A DNA stretch of 48,673 nt from an uncultured Collinsella sp. (GCA_938023705.1 CALJDJ010000080.1:1-48673); one strand, 5' to 3'; positions 15,737 to 24,484 are shown, counted from the first letter of the stretch. Numbers and translations are program-made. The notes: a model not told the origin generated them from the sequence alone.

Positions 15737-16570
15737 TTAGCGAATGATGGTCGCGCCGGTCTTGTGCGAGACGTAGACGGCGGCCTTGTTGATTGCAACG
15801 TTGATGAGGATGTAGATGACCGCGATCACCAGATAGACCGACACGAGGGCGTCGTAGTTGGTAATGAGTACGCGGGCGTTTTGCATGAGGTCGGGGTAGC
15901 TCACCACGTAGGCGACGGTGGTGTCTTTGACGACGACCACGAGCTGCGAAATCAACGACGGAATGATAAAGCGAATCGCCTGCGGCAGCACGATTTTAAA
16001 GGTGATTTTAGCTTTGGCGAGACCGAGCGCCTGGGCGGCCTCGACCTGGCCGCGCGGCACGGCATTGACGCCGGCACGGAAGATCTCGGCCAGTACGCCG
16101 GCCGCAGCGAGCGCGACGGGAAGCGTGAGCATCCAAAACGACGGCAGTGCGATCTTGTACTGGGGCAGCACCAAAAAGAAGAAGTAGATGAACAGAAGGC
16201 TCGGCACGCCACGGAAGAAATCGGTGAGCACGCGGCAGACCAGCTGCAGCGGCTTAATGTCGCTGGTGCGGCCGAGCATAAGGGCTAAGCCCAGTACCAG
16301 CGCAATGACGCCGGCGGTGAGTGCGACTTTAACGGTGCCCTCAAAACCGGCAAGCAGGAACTTCCAGGTGGTGAGGTGCGTAAAGAAGTACCAGTAATGG
16401 ACCGAAAGCTGGCCGGTCACGTAAAAGCGCTGCAGTACCAGAGCGATGAGCGCGGCCACGGCAACAAGTGAGATGGCGGTGCCGACGCGAATCTTGGCGC
16501 GCATCTTGGGGCCGGGAGCCTCGTAGAGCGCATCGCGCATGGTAAGTGCAGGGGAGGAATGTTTACTCAT
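15737..16570 (-). CDS. Polar amino acid ABC importer, permease (GluD-like)
   Basis: The 277-residue membrane protein has an N-terminal cytosolic extension of about 30 residues and five or more helices. The permease EAA-like loop is VEAAQALGLAKAKITFKIVLPQAIR, shortened here to its key residues (EAA, G, P). It overlaps the upstream permease gene by four bases (ATGA), so translation is coupled. It forms a heterodimeric channel with the product of 16567-17226. Confidence 0.93.
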   Translation of the reverse strand: MSKHSSPALTMRDALYEAPGPKMRAKIRVGTAISLVAVAALIALVLQRFYVTGQLSVHYWYFFTHLTTWKFLLAGFEGTVKVALTAGVIALVLGLALMLGRTSDIKPLQLVCRVLTDFFRGVPSLLFIYFFFLVLPQYKIALPSFWMLTLPVALAAAGVLAEIFRAGVNAVPRGQVEAAQALGLAKAKITFKIVLPQAIRFIIPSLISQLVVVVKDTTVAYVVSYPDLMQNARVLITNYDALVSVYLVIAVIYILINVAINKAAVYVSHKTGATIIR

Positions 16571-17226
16571 CGGAGGATCCTCACCTTCTTATCGATGTAG
16601 TTGCCAATGTGGCTCACCACAAAGGCCGTGCCCAGGTAGCCAAGCGCCGAGATAAAGAACGCGGCGACGCCGCCGAGCGAGCGCGTGTTGATGTAGCTCA
16701 CCACGCCGGTGAGCTCCTGCGGTTTAAGCGGTACCTGACTGCCGAGCGCGGTGGTGAGCATGACGGCGATAAAGAGGTTGGTCATGGGCAGCACGCTCGA
16801 GCGCAGCGCCTGCGGAATCACGATCTTGGCGAGGATACGGTTGAAGCTCATGCCGAGCGAACGGGCGGCTTCTACCTGACCGACGCCGACGGTGTTGATG
16901 CCGCTCATAAAGTTCTCGGAGCCAAAGGCCGAGCCCAGCAACACCGTGGCGACGATGACGCAGGTGCGGTAGGGCAGGACGACCTTGAGCGGGGGCAGCG
17001 CATAGACGACGATAATGAGCAGCGCGATGCCGGGGATGTTACGGAAGACCTGGACATACAGGTCGCCAAAGACGCGCAGCGGCTTGAGCGGCGACACGCG
17101 CATCACGGTGACGGCGACGGCCAGCACCATGGCGATGGCAAACGACTCAAGCGTCATGCCCCAGGTTGCTAGCAGCGCGTCGATATAGTTCTGGCCATAG
17201 AGCGACCAGAGCTCGGAGAGACTCAT
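16567..17226 (-). CDS. Polar amino acid ABC importer, permease (GluC-like)
   Basis: The 219-residue permease has an N-terminal periplasm-facing start (ELWSLYGQNYIDALL), five predicted helices and the EAA loop VEAARSLGMSFNRILAKIV. This is the HisM/GluC family (TIGR01726-like). GGGAGG precedes the ATG at 17226. It lies 138 bases from the binding protein gene, with a hairpin in the gap. Confidence 0.93.
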   Translation of the reverse strand: MSLSELWSLYGQNYIDALLATWGMTLESFAIAMVLAVAVTVMRVSPLKPLRVFGDLYVQVFRNIPGIALLIIVVYALPPLKVVLPYRTCVIVATVLLGSAFGSENFMSGINTVGVGQVEAARSLGMSFNRILAKIVIPQALRSSVLPMTNLFIAVMLTTALGSQVPLKPQELTGVVSYINTRSLGGVAAFFISALGYLGTAFVVSHIGNYIDKKVRILR

Positions 17227-17250
17227 GCGGACCTCCCGCCGGTAAGGAAA

Positions 17251-17276
17251 GGGGCTCCCGTGTGTACGGAAGCCCC
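17251..17276 (-). terminator. Intercistronic hairpin between binding protein and permease genes
   Basis: GGGGCTTCCGT and its partner form an 11-bp stem with one mismatch and no T-run. Such hairpins often protect the upstream mRNA or attenuate, giving more binding protein than permease. Confidence 0.6.
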
Positions 17277-17364
17277 GACAACTCAGTGAGGAAACAGTTT
17301 AGCGCAATAAAGCGCATCGTGCGTTTCCGTATGGTTTCGTAGCGGCCGTTACTAGGCTCGCTGC

Positions 17365-18357
17365 CTAGGCGCCGATCTCGGGCAGCTCGGGAACATTGGT
17401 GTCGCCCGTACGGTCGCCAATGCAGATCTGCCACAGCTCGGTCCAGGTGTCGTCATCCTCAATCTTCTTAAGGAAGTCGTTGACAAAGGCGACGCCGTCG
17501 GAATCGAGCGGCAGGCCGATGCCATAGGGCTCCTTGCTGCCGAAGGGCTTGCCGGCGATCTTATACTTACCGGGCTCGCGGACCAGGGCGCTCTGCTGCA
17601 TGTTGTTGTCGATGACGTAGGCGTCAACGCGACCCTGCTTGAGTGCCTGGCGGGCCTCCTCGTCGGTCTTGAACTCCTGCTGGCTGGCCTTGGGAGCGAG
17701 CTCCTCCAGGATGGCAGGGCCGTTGGAGCCGGACTGGACGGCGACGTTCTTGTCGGCCAGGTCGTCGACGCTCTTGATGTCGTCGTTGTCGGCGAGCACC
17801 AGGATAGCCTGCTGGGTGTAGTAGTAGGGACCGGCAAAGGAGACGAGCTTCTTGCGCTCGTCAGTGATGGTGTAGGTGGCAAAGACAGCGTCGACCTGGC
17901 CGTTCTGCAGGACGGACTCGCGCGTGTCCGAGGTCACCTGGGTGATCTCGACCTTGTTCTCGCCCAGAATGTAGTTGGACAGGAGCTGTGCGATACCGGC
18001 GTCGAAGCCGCGGGTCTGACCGTCCTTCTCGTTGATGAGGGAGAAGAGCGTGGAGGTCTGGACGCCACCAATCGTAAAGACGCCGGCATCCTTGACGGCC
18101 GTAGCCCAGGTGCTGGCGGCGATGGCGTCGTCATCGGCCTTGGGGCCGTCGTTGACGAGCTTGTCGAATGCCTTGGCGTCGAGCGTGGCGGAAACCTCGG
18201 TATCCTCGGAGCTCTTGGAGGAACCGGCGGAACCCTTGTCGGCCTCGGTGCTGGTGTCGGAGCAGCCGGCAAGACCAAGGCCGGCGACGGTTGCGAAGGT
18301 GGCGGCGACGAAGCCGCGGCGGTCGAGAACGACCTGCTGGGAGAGGTTCTTGCTCAT
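17365..18357 (-). CDS. Glutamate-type solute-binding lipoprotein with Tat signal
   Basis: The 330-residue SBP family 3 protein has a twin-arginine motif (LDRRGFVA) and a lipobox LAGC with the modified Cys at about residue 32. It is probably exported folded by Tat and lipidated. An acidic Ser/Thr linker of about 40 residues precedes the binding domain. GIAQLLSNYILGENKVEITQ and DAVFATYTITDERKKLVSFA show the two-lobed amino acid-binding fold. It is the first gene of the importer operon, with a good promoter upstream and site GAAAGG. Glutamate or glutamine is the likely ligand, inferred from family and the C26 neighbour. Confidence 0.92.
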   Translation of the reverse strand: MSKNLSQQVVLDRRGFVAATFATVAGLGLAGCSDTSTEADKGSAGSSKSSEDTEVSATLDAKAFDKLVNDGPKADDDAIAASTWATAVKDAGVFTIGGVQTSTLFSLINEKDGQTRGFDAGIAQLLSNYILGENKVEITQVTSDTRESVLQNGQVDAVFATYTITDERKKLVSFAGPYYYTQQAILVLADNDDIKSVDDLADKNVAVQSGSNGPAILEELAPKASQQEFKTDEEARQALKQGRVDAYVIDNNMQQSALVREPGKYKIAGKPFGSKEPYGIGLPLDSDGVAFVNDFLKKIEDDDTWTELWQICIGDRTGDTNVPELPEIGA

Positions 18358-18400
18358 GGTAGAACACCTTTCTCAATAAAATCCCTAGCGGTTGAGTAGA

Positions 18401-18430
18401 GTTATACCCTATCCCACTCAAATGGGTCAA
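18401..18430 (-). promoter_or_regulatory. Promoter of the glutamate importer operon
   Basis: On the minus strand TTGACC (18425-18430) and TATAAC (18401-18406) are separated by 18 bases and lie 44 bases upstream of the binding-protein start. Confidence 0.7.
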
Positions 18431-18775
18431 CACGAAATAACTCAGAAACATACTTGTCTTATAGGTTATTCTACCTACCAAAAAGGGACAGGCACCTTTG
18501 TGGCGGTTCTGGCCGATGCAGCGGCATGCCTTGCTGTTTTGTCTCGATCTGTAACATCTGCAGTCATTTTTGCCGAGTAACTGTTACAGATTGAGATTTT
18601 CTCTTCAGGGGAATTCGAATGTCTCGATCTGTAACAGTTAGACGGACAAAAGCTCCCTTTCTGTTACAGATCGAGACAAAGGTCAGGGGCAAAGATGGTT
18701 TGTCTAGATCTGTAACAGTTAGACGGGAATTCGGGCCCTAGATGTTACAGATTGAGATAATCGCGCCGCGAAAAT
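18431..18775. other. Intergenic stretch with three period-80 hairpins
   Basis: The stretch contains a hybrid GGGACAGG repeat fragment (18474-18505) and three TCTCGATCTGTAACA hairpins. I see no coding frame. Confidence 0.65.
18542..18757. repeat. Array of three TCTCGATCTGTAACA hairpins with about 80-base period
   Basis: The left arms start at 18542, 18622 and 18703. Each is TCTCGATCTGTAACA or a one-base variant. The right arms TGTTACAGAT[TC]GAGA end at 18596, 18676 and 18757. Loops are 23-26 bases and share GTTAGACGG in two copies. Two of the linking or loop segments include GAATTCG. Confidence 0.85.
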
Positions 18776-18813
18776 AAAAACCTCCGCAGGGGTGCTTCCC
18801 TTGCGGAGGTTTT
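18776..18813 (-). terminator. Terminator of the DXS-like gene
   Basis: AAAAACCTCCGCAGGGG and CCCTTGCGGAGGTTTTTT pair around TGCTT. It is directly after the stop and has T-runs in both directions. Confidence 0.9.
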
Positions 18814-20595
18814 TTACTCGTTAAGTAGCCTAACGGCTTCGGCGGCCATGTTCTCGGCCGTCATGCCGTTCTGAGCGAGCAACTCGTTGGGGTCGTAGCG
18901 GTCGGGGAAGCCCTTGGCGATGCCAAAGGTGCGCGTGCGCACGGGCGTGCAGGCCAAGTAGCACGCGACGCGCTCGCCCCAGCCGCCGTCCAAGATGCCG
19001 TCTTCGAGGGTGACGACAACGCGATGCTTGGCGGCAAGGCTGTCGAGGAACTCGCGGTCGAGCTCGGTTGCATAGCGCGGGTTGACGAGCGTGGCCTCGA
19101 TGCCGTACTCGGCAGTCAGACGGTTTGCCACGCGCTCGCCCAGCTCAAAGAAATCGCCAAGCGCGAGCACGGCCACGTCGCGACCCTGGCACACCACGTT
19201 GTAACGAACGGCGCCGTAATCGGCGTCCTCGGCAGGCGCAAGATCGGGGCGGCTTACCAAGCCGATGCCCGGTGCGCGGATTGCCACGGGATGCTCGCGG
19301 TGGTCGAGCGACCAGCTCAGCATGGATAGGTATTCCTCCATGCAGGAAGGCGCCAGGTAACGCATATTGGGGAGAGCGCCCAGCATAGAAATATCAAAGA
19401 ACGAAAGATGCGTCTCGGATGTGGTGCCAAAGATCGATGCGCCAAACACCAGGATGGTTGCGGGGACATCGTTGAGGCACAGGTCGTGCCACAGCTCGTC
19501 GTAGGCGCGCTGCAAAAACGTGCCGTACACACCAAAGACTGGCTTGGCACCCGAGCGCGCAAGCGCGGTGGCAAAGGTCACGGCGTGCTCCTCGGCAATG
19601 CCCACATCGACGAACTGTTTGTCGGCGGCGGCGCGAAGCTCGGGTGTAAAGCCCATGATGTAGGGCGTGGCGGCCGTGATGCCCACGACTTGCGGATCGC
19701 GCTCGATGGCGGCGCTGAGCGCCTCGCCCGTAATGTCGGCATAGGTGCGCGGCGCAGGCTCGCTCGGATGGCCCGGGCAGAGCTTGCGCCCAGTCGCCAT
19801 GTCAAACGGACCCACGTGATGCCAGCGCTCGGGGTCACTCTGGGCTGGCTCAAAGCCCTTGCCCTTGGCGGTGGAGACGTGCAGCACGATGGGATGATCG
19901 ATATTGCACAGTCCCTGCAGCGTGTCGACCAGGGCCAACACATCGTTGCCGGCGTCCAGATAGCGGTAGTCGAGCCCCATCGCGCGGAAAACGTTGCGCT
20001 CACAGGTGCCGTTGCTGGCGCGCAGCTCGGCCAGATTGCGATACAAGCCACCGTGGTTCTCGGCAATGGACTGGTCGTTATCGTTGACGATGATGATCAG
20101 GTTGCTATCGAGTTCGGCGGCATTGTTAAAGCCTTCAAACGCCAGGCCGCCCGAAAGCGAGCCGTCGCCAATGATGGTGATGACGTTGTACGTATCGCCC
20201 GCCAGGTCACGAGCGTGCGCCAGGCCGCAGCCCAGGCTCACCGACGTGGAGGTATGGCCCATGGCGAACAGGTCGTGCTCGGACTCGTCGGGATTGGCAA
20301 AGCCAGAAGCCTCACCATAACGCTCCGGATCGATATAAGTGTACGCGCGCCCGGTCAGCGCCTTGTGGGCGTAGGTCTGGTGCGAAACGTCAAAGACAAT
20401 CTTGTCGATGGGGGAGTTAAATACGCGATGAAGCGCAACCGTAAGCTCAACGACGCCCAAGTTGGGGGCAACGTGCCCGCCGACGGCGGCGGAGCTTTCG
20501 AGGATGGCGTGGCGAATCTCGCCGCAGAGCTGCGGGAGCTCGGCGCGATTAAGAGCCTTGACGTCCTCGGGCGTTGTCGTTTGCGTAAGCAGCAT
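18814..20595 (-). CDS. dxs: 1-deoxy-D-xylulose-5-phosphate synthase-like transketolase
   Basis: The 593-residue protein has the thiamine diphosphate-dependent DXS layout. FDVSHQTYAHKALTGR and GHTSTSVS are the N-terminal active-site parts, and GDGSLSGGLAFEGFNNA binds the cofactor. The catalytic Glu is in GIAEEHAVTFATAL. It departs from classical DXS in two places. DVGHQ is DVSHQ, and the usual DRAG...THQG segment reads FGASIFGTTSETHLSFFD, lacking the substrate-binding Arg. It belongs to the shorter paralogous DXS branch seen in Firmicutes and Actinobacteria. Isoprenoid or thiamine precursor synthesis is possible but unproven, and the symbol should be taken as provisional. Confidence 0.75.
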   Translation of the reverse strand: MLLTQTTTPEDVKALNRAELPQLCGEIRHAILESSAAVGGHVAPNLGVVELTVALHRVFNSPIDKIVFDVSHQTYAHKALTGRAYTYIDPERYGEASGFANPDESEHDLFAMGHTSTSVSLGCGLAHARDLAGDTYNVITIIGDGSLSGGLAFEGFNNAAELDSNLIIIVNDNDQSIAENHGGLYRNLAELRASNGTCERNVFRAMGLDYRYLDAGNDVLALVDTLQGLCNIDHPIVLHVSTAKGKGFEPAQSDPERWHHVGPFDMATGRKLCPGHPSEPAPRTYADITGEALSAAIERDPQVVGITAATPYIMGFTPELRAAADKQFVDVGIAEEHAVTFATALARSGAKPVFGVYGTFLQRAYDELWHDLCLNDVPATILVFGASIFGTTSETHLSFFDISMLGALPNMRYLAPSCMEEYLSMLSWSLDHREHPVAIRAPGIGLVSRPDLAPAEDADYGAVRYNVVCQGRDVAVLALGDFFELGERVANRLTAEYGIEATLVNPRYATELDREFLDSLAAKHRVVVTLEDGILDGGWGERVACYLACTPVRTRTFGIAKGFPDRYDPNELLAQNGMTAENMAAEAVRLLNE

Positions 20596-20823
20596 CGTTG
20601 TGGGTTACTCCATGCGAATCGAGCGCCGGCGCTCCCTCGGCCGGCACAATTGCACAAGACAGTCTCGCACATTTTGGCGTTTGATATGTGACGGCGGCGC
20701 GGTAATTCGCCAACTGGTGGGGCAAAACGTTTTGTCCGATGCCATACTAATGTGTTCCATGATGTTTTTATCGATTGTGCACAGGCCGTGGCTTGTCGCC
20801 GTGAGTCGCTGGAAGGAGGCAGC

Positions 20824-21360
20824 ATGTCCGATGTCGTTCGCGCCGAGAAAATCGCGTGCGAAGTAGACCATGCTGCCCGTCAACTGGCACAGGCGGGCCG
20901 TCTGGACCTGACGCGCGAGTTTATCCAGCATGGCGATGTGACGGTGTATGCGCATGTGACCTCGGTGGCGCGGGCAAGTCTGTCCTTTGCCGAGCACCTG
21001 GGCCGCGTCGGTGTCTCGGTCGATCGCGCCTCGTTGCTGCGCGGAGCCCTGCTGCACGATTACTTTCTCTATGACTGGCACGATCCCGACCCAAGCCATC
21101 GACTGCACGGATTTCGGCATCCATTTTTTGCCCTGGCGCGTGCCGAGGAAGATTTTGAGCTGACGCCGCGCGAGCGGAATATCATCGTGCGGCATATGTT
21201 TCCGCTGGTGCCGGTGCCGCCGACGTGTCGTGAGGCATGGATTGTATGCCTGGCCGATAAGTGGTGCGCGCTGCGCGAGACGGTCGCCGGTCGTCTGCGG
21301 CGCAAGGGCGAGGCGGACGATGGCGTGAGTGGCGAATCGAGCGAGAAGAGGAGAGGGTAG
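20824..21360 (+). CDS. HD-domain phosphohydrolase-like protein
   Basis: The start at 20824 follows GGAAGGAGG. The 178-residue protein has VYAHVTSVARASL and LLRGALLHDYFLYDWHD, an HD metal site (His...HD), and a later His-rich helix GFRHPFFAL plus ILRHMFP-like IIVRHMFP. This resembles small HD proteins that act on nucleotides or phosphate esters. Four bases separate its stop from the next GTG start, so the two genes are coupled. Substrate unknown. Confidence 0.85.
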   Translation: MSDVVRAEKIACEVDHAARQLAQAGRLDLTREFIQHGDVTVYAHVTSVARASLSFAEHLGRVGVSVDRASLLRGALLHDYFLYDWHDPDPSHRLHGFRHPFFALARAEEDFELTPRERNIIVRHMFPLVPVPPTCREAWIVCLADKWCALRETVAGRLRRKGEADDGVSGESSEKRRG

Positions 21361-21363
21361 ACG

Positions 21364-22383
21364 GTGGGGACCGCGATCGACATGGCATTTGACGGCGCGA
21401 CGCTTGTCGCCTGTCCGCTCTCGGCGCTGGTGCTCTCGTTTGCCTTCTACGGTTTTTGCGGCTGGGTATGGGAATCGACAGTCTGCGCCATGCTCAATCA
21501 CGGGCGATTTGCCAACAGCGGATTTTTGCTGGGGCCGTGTTGTCCTATCTATGGTGTGGGCGGCATAGCCTGCTGGCTTTTGCTGCGCGGGATTCCGGAT
21601 GCCTCGAGCCAGTTTGTCGCCGCGGCGCTTGTATGCAGCGTGATCGAATATAGCGTGGGCGTGCTGTTGGAAAAAACGACGGGTGCCCGGTTTTGGGATT
21701 ACTCGCATCTGCCGTTTAACCTGCACGGACGCATCTGCCTGTACTGGGCCTGCGCGTTTGGCTTGGGTGCGTTGTGTATTTGCCGTTTAGTGGAGCCGGC
21801 ATTGCTGGGGCTGCTTGGCCATCTGCCGGTGCTAATCGTGCGCTTGGCCGCCTTTATCGTTGCGGTCGCGATGATGGTCGACGCGGCGTGCTCGTTGGCG
21901 AGCTGGCGGCGTCTGTCCGATCAGCTGGAGCGTGTGCGTGCCGACCTTGCCGACCGCATCAATGAGTCGCTTGCCGATGCCTCCAACTCTATGCTCGAAC
22001 GTATTCCCGATTCGGCGATCGATTCGGTGGCGCAGACGCATATCCGCGGTCGCGCCGTTAACGCGTGGCTGGCCGAGCTGGGCGACGCGGCGCTCGATGC
22101 CCTGCGCGAGAAGGCTTCGATGCCGACATTTATCTCGGATGGTGCTCGCGGCCTGGCGCTCGCTGCCCGCCGCGTGGCCGATGCCGCGCCGAGCATGCCG
22201 CGTCCGTCGCTCAGTCGTCGCCTTGCCGGCAAGCGCATGAGCCGTCCGGTGCCGAGCGTGTCGCTCAGCCGCCGCGACCTACGCTTCTTTAACGCCTTCC
22301 CGCGTCTGCACATCAATCGCTACGAGGGCGTCATCCGAGCTACCGACCTCCGCGACCGAGCCCGCGAGCTGTTCCGGCGCTAG
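21364..22383 (+). CDS. PF06541 (putative ABC-transporter type IV / CmpB-like) membrane protein
   Basis: The GTG start at 21364 lies after GAGGAGAGG, three bases from the preceding stop. The 339-residue protein has an N-terminal half of about five helices. It carries the family signature GRFANSGFLLGPCCPIYG and EYSVGVLLEKTTGARFWDYS. The C-terminal 170 residues are soluble and Arg-rich (LSRRLAGKRMSRPVP). The family is annotated as a putative transporter but has no proven role. The soluble tail is longer than usual. Confidence 0.85.
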   Translation: MGTAIDMAFDGATLVACPLSALVLSFAFYGFCGWVWESTVCAMLNHGRFANSGFLLGPCCPIYGVGGIACWLLLRGIPDASSQFVAAALVCSVIEYSVGVLLEKTTGARFWDYSHLPFNLHGRICLYWACAFGLGALCICRLVEPALLGLLGHLPVLIVRLAAFIVAVAMMVDAACSLASWRRLSDQLERVRADLADRINESLADASNSMLERIPDSAIDSVAQTHIRGRAVNAWLAELGDAALDALREKASMPTFISDGARGLALAARRVADAAPSMPRPSLSRRLAGKRMSRPVPSVSLSRRDLRFFNAFPRLHINRYEGVIRATDLRDRARELFRR

Positions 22384-22510
22384 CCGGGACGGGGCCAAGC
22401 GCGCCCTTCTCGTTCGCCCGTTTCCCGTTCGTTTCGCGCCCGTTGCCGCGCCGTTTCCAAGATTGCGGCACCGTTTCCATTCGACAACGCAGCGTTTAAC
22501 AACGCCGTAT

Positions 22511-22524
22511 CTGGTCTACACCAG
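22511..22524. promoter_or_regulatory. Small palindrome upstream of amt
   Basis: CTGGT and ACCAG flank CTAC, 58 bases before the amt start. It is a possible operator, but no regulator is identifiable. Confidence 0.25.
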
Positions 22525-22581
22525 TTGCCCCTCGGCCGCATTATGGGCGCCGACAACGTCCATGCGACCAAGGGGGAGCGA

Positions 22582-23859
22582 ATGTACGATACGGGATCGA
22601 CAACGTTTATGCTCATCTGCACCATGCTCGTGTTTTTAATGACACCGGGCCTGGCGTTTTTCTATGGCGGCCTGTCCAGGCGCAAAAATGTCATCAACAC
22701 CATGCTTATGTGCTTTGGCGCCATTGGCCTGGTTGGTGTGCTGTGGATTGTTGCTGGCTGGTCGCTGGCCTACGGCGGCGACGGCTCCAGTCCGTTTATT
22801 GGAGGCCTTGACCAGCTGCTGTGCCTGCCGGTGCTCCACCAGGTGCTGCAGGCGGCCGAGGGCAATGCCGCGGACGGTGCCGTCTACCCTCAGATCATCA
22901 ACATCGCCTTCCAGATGGCGTTTGCCATGATCACGGCCGCTATCGTCACGGGCAGCCTGGCCGGTCGCGTTAAGTTCGGTGCCATGACGGCCTTCCTGGG
23001 CATTTGGCTACTCGTGGTCTATGCGCCGCTCGCCCACATGGTTTGGGGCGGCGATGGCTCCTTTATCGGCGACATCATCGGCGCACTCGACTTTGCTGGC
23101 GGCGACGTGGTGCACATTTCGTCTGGTCTTACCGGCCTGATCCTCTGCTTAATGCTCGGCCGTCGTCGCGGCTTTGGCATGGTGAGCTATCGTCCGCATA
23201 ACGTGCCGTTTGTGGCGCTGGGCGCCGGCCTGCTTTGGTTTGGCTGGTTTGGCTTTAACGGCGGCAGCGAGTTTAAGGCCGACGCCGTGGCGGCGCTCGC
23301 CATCCTCAACACCGTGACGGCCAGCGCGGCGGGCATGGTCTCGTGGCTTGCCGTCGAGCGCGTGCACACCGGTCGCCCCACGCTGGTGGGTGCCAGCACC
23401 GGTCTGGTTGCGGGCCTGGTGGTGGTTACGCCCGGCGCAGGCTTTGTCGAGCCGTGGGCGGCGCTGGTCATGGGCTTGATCGTATCGCCTGTCTGCTACC
23501 TGGCTATCAGCCATCTTAAGACCAAGTTTGGCTACGACGATGCGCTCGACGCGTTCGGTTGCCACGGTATCGGTGGCATCTTGGGCGGCGTGCTCACGGG
23601 TCTGTTCTGCGTGCCGGAGCTTTCGTGGACCGATAAGGGCGGCCTGTTCTACACGGGCGACGTGTCGCTGCTCATCTCGCAGATTTTGGGCATTGTGGTG
23701 ACGGTCGCCATTGTGTTGGTGCTCGACTTGGTGATCGCCGCGGTGGTCAAGGCGCTGTTCCACGGCAGCCTGCGCGTGGACGAGGCCGACGAGGCACTGG
23801 GCTTGGATGCCAGCCAGCACGGCGAGAGCGCCTATCCTTCTTTCTCCGGACTCGATTAG
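22582..23859 (+). CDS. amt: Ammonium transporter
   Basis: The start at 22582 follows AGGGGGAGCGA. The 425-residue Amt/MEP/Rh protein has eleven predicted helices. Visible motifs are TPGLAFFYGGLSRRKNV, GDVVHISSGLTGL (first pore His) and GLLWFGWFGFNGGS. FGCHGIGGILGGVLTGLF holds the second pore His. It conducts ammonium, and the PII gene 212 bases downstream is the classical blocking partner. The stop codon begins a 110-base palindrome. Confidence 0.96.
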   Translation: MYDTGSTTFMLICTMLVFLMTPGLAFFYGGLSRRKNVINTMLMCFGAIGLVGVLWIVAGWSLAYGGDGSSPFIGGLDQLLCLPVLHQVLQAAEGNAADGAVYPQIINIAFQMAFAMITAAIVTGSLAGRVKFGAMTAFLGIWLLVVYAPLAHMVWGGDGSFIGDIIGALDFAGGDVVHISSGLTGLILCLMLGRRRGFGMVSYRPHNVPFVALGAGLLWFGWFGFNGGSEFKADAVAALAILNTVTASAAGMVSWLAVERVHTGRPTLVGASTGLVAGLVVVTPGAGFVEPWAALVMGLIVSPVCYLAISHLKTKFGYDDALDAFGCHGIGGILGGVLTGLFCVPELSWTDKGGLFYTGDVSLLISQILGIVVTVAIVLVLDLVIAAVVKALFHGSLRVDEADEALGLDASQHGESAYPSFSGLD

Positions 23860-23965
23860 CAGCTTCCCCAAGCACCGCACCTTGCCGTTCAATCGTCGCT
23901 CACGTACTTAAGTACGCTTCGCTCCTCTTTCACGGCAATCTGCGGCACTTGGGAAACCTGCTAAG
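23857..23965. repeat. Imperfect 110-base palindrome between amt and the PII gene
   Basis: TTAGCAG.TTCCC.AAG at the left is matched at the right by CTTGGGAA.CCTGCTAA. GCACCGCA..TTGCCGT and its partner extend the stem, and the centre is the perfect palindrome CGTACTTAAGTACG (23903-23916). A fragment resembling the right arm (TGCGGCACCTGG) recurs at about 24004. Confidence 0.75.
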
Positions 23966-24071
23966 ACCAGTCAGTTGAACTTATTGATCTCTGAGGTTGG
24001 TTTGCGGCACCTGGAAAACCCGTGCCATGTGAAGGACAATTCATTTCTTTTATTGAAGAGAGGAATTCACT

Positions 24072-24410
24072 ATGAAGAAAATTACGGCTATCGTGCGCCA
24101 GGAGAAGCTTGAGGTTCTCAAAGATGCGCTGTTTGCTGCTGATGTTCGCGGCATGACTATCAACCAGGTGCAGGGCTGCGGCGCACAGCATGGCTGGAAG
24201 GAATACGTGCGCGGCAACGAGTTGCTTGTCAACACGATCCCTAAGGTGCAGTTCACCCTTATCTGCGCTGATGAACATGTCGATGGCATTGTCGACATCA
24301 TCTGCAACGCCGCCCGCACCGGTGCCGTTGGAGACGGCAAGATTTGGGTCGAGCCGGTCGAGGATGTTATCCGCATCCGTACCGGCGAACACGGCCCCGC
24401 CGCGGTGTAG
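24072..24410 (+). CDS. glnK: PII nitrogen-regulatory protein, T-loop Tyr51 replaced by Leu
   Basis: The 112-residue trimeric sensor of 2-oxoglutarate and ATP/ADP has the PII C-loops TGAVGDGKIWV and IRIRTGE. The T-loop reads KEYVRGNELLVNTIPK. Position 51, the Tyr that is uridylylated in proteobacteria or adenylylated in other actinobacteria, is Leu, and position 46 is Val. Control is therefore probably through ligand binding alone. Its place after amt supports the GlnK role of plugging the transporter. AGAGAGGAATT precedes the start. Confidence 0.92.
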   Translation: MKKITAIVRQEKLEVLKDALFAADVRGMTINQVQGCGAQHGWKEYVRGNELLVNTIPKVQFTLICADEHVDGIVDIICNAARTGAVGDGKIWVEPVEDVIRIRTGEHGPAAV

Positions 24411-24484
24411 AATCGACCGTCTGCCATCCGCAACGTTAAAATGCTGCAATGAGGCACAAGGCTTGCGTTGCGGATGGGCGGATT

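Noticed and set aside
18542..18757. A CRISPR array
   Set aside because: The regular spacing is suggestive, but each unit is itself a hairpin with loop, the links are similar in part, there are only three units, and no cas gene is present.
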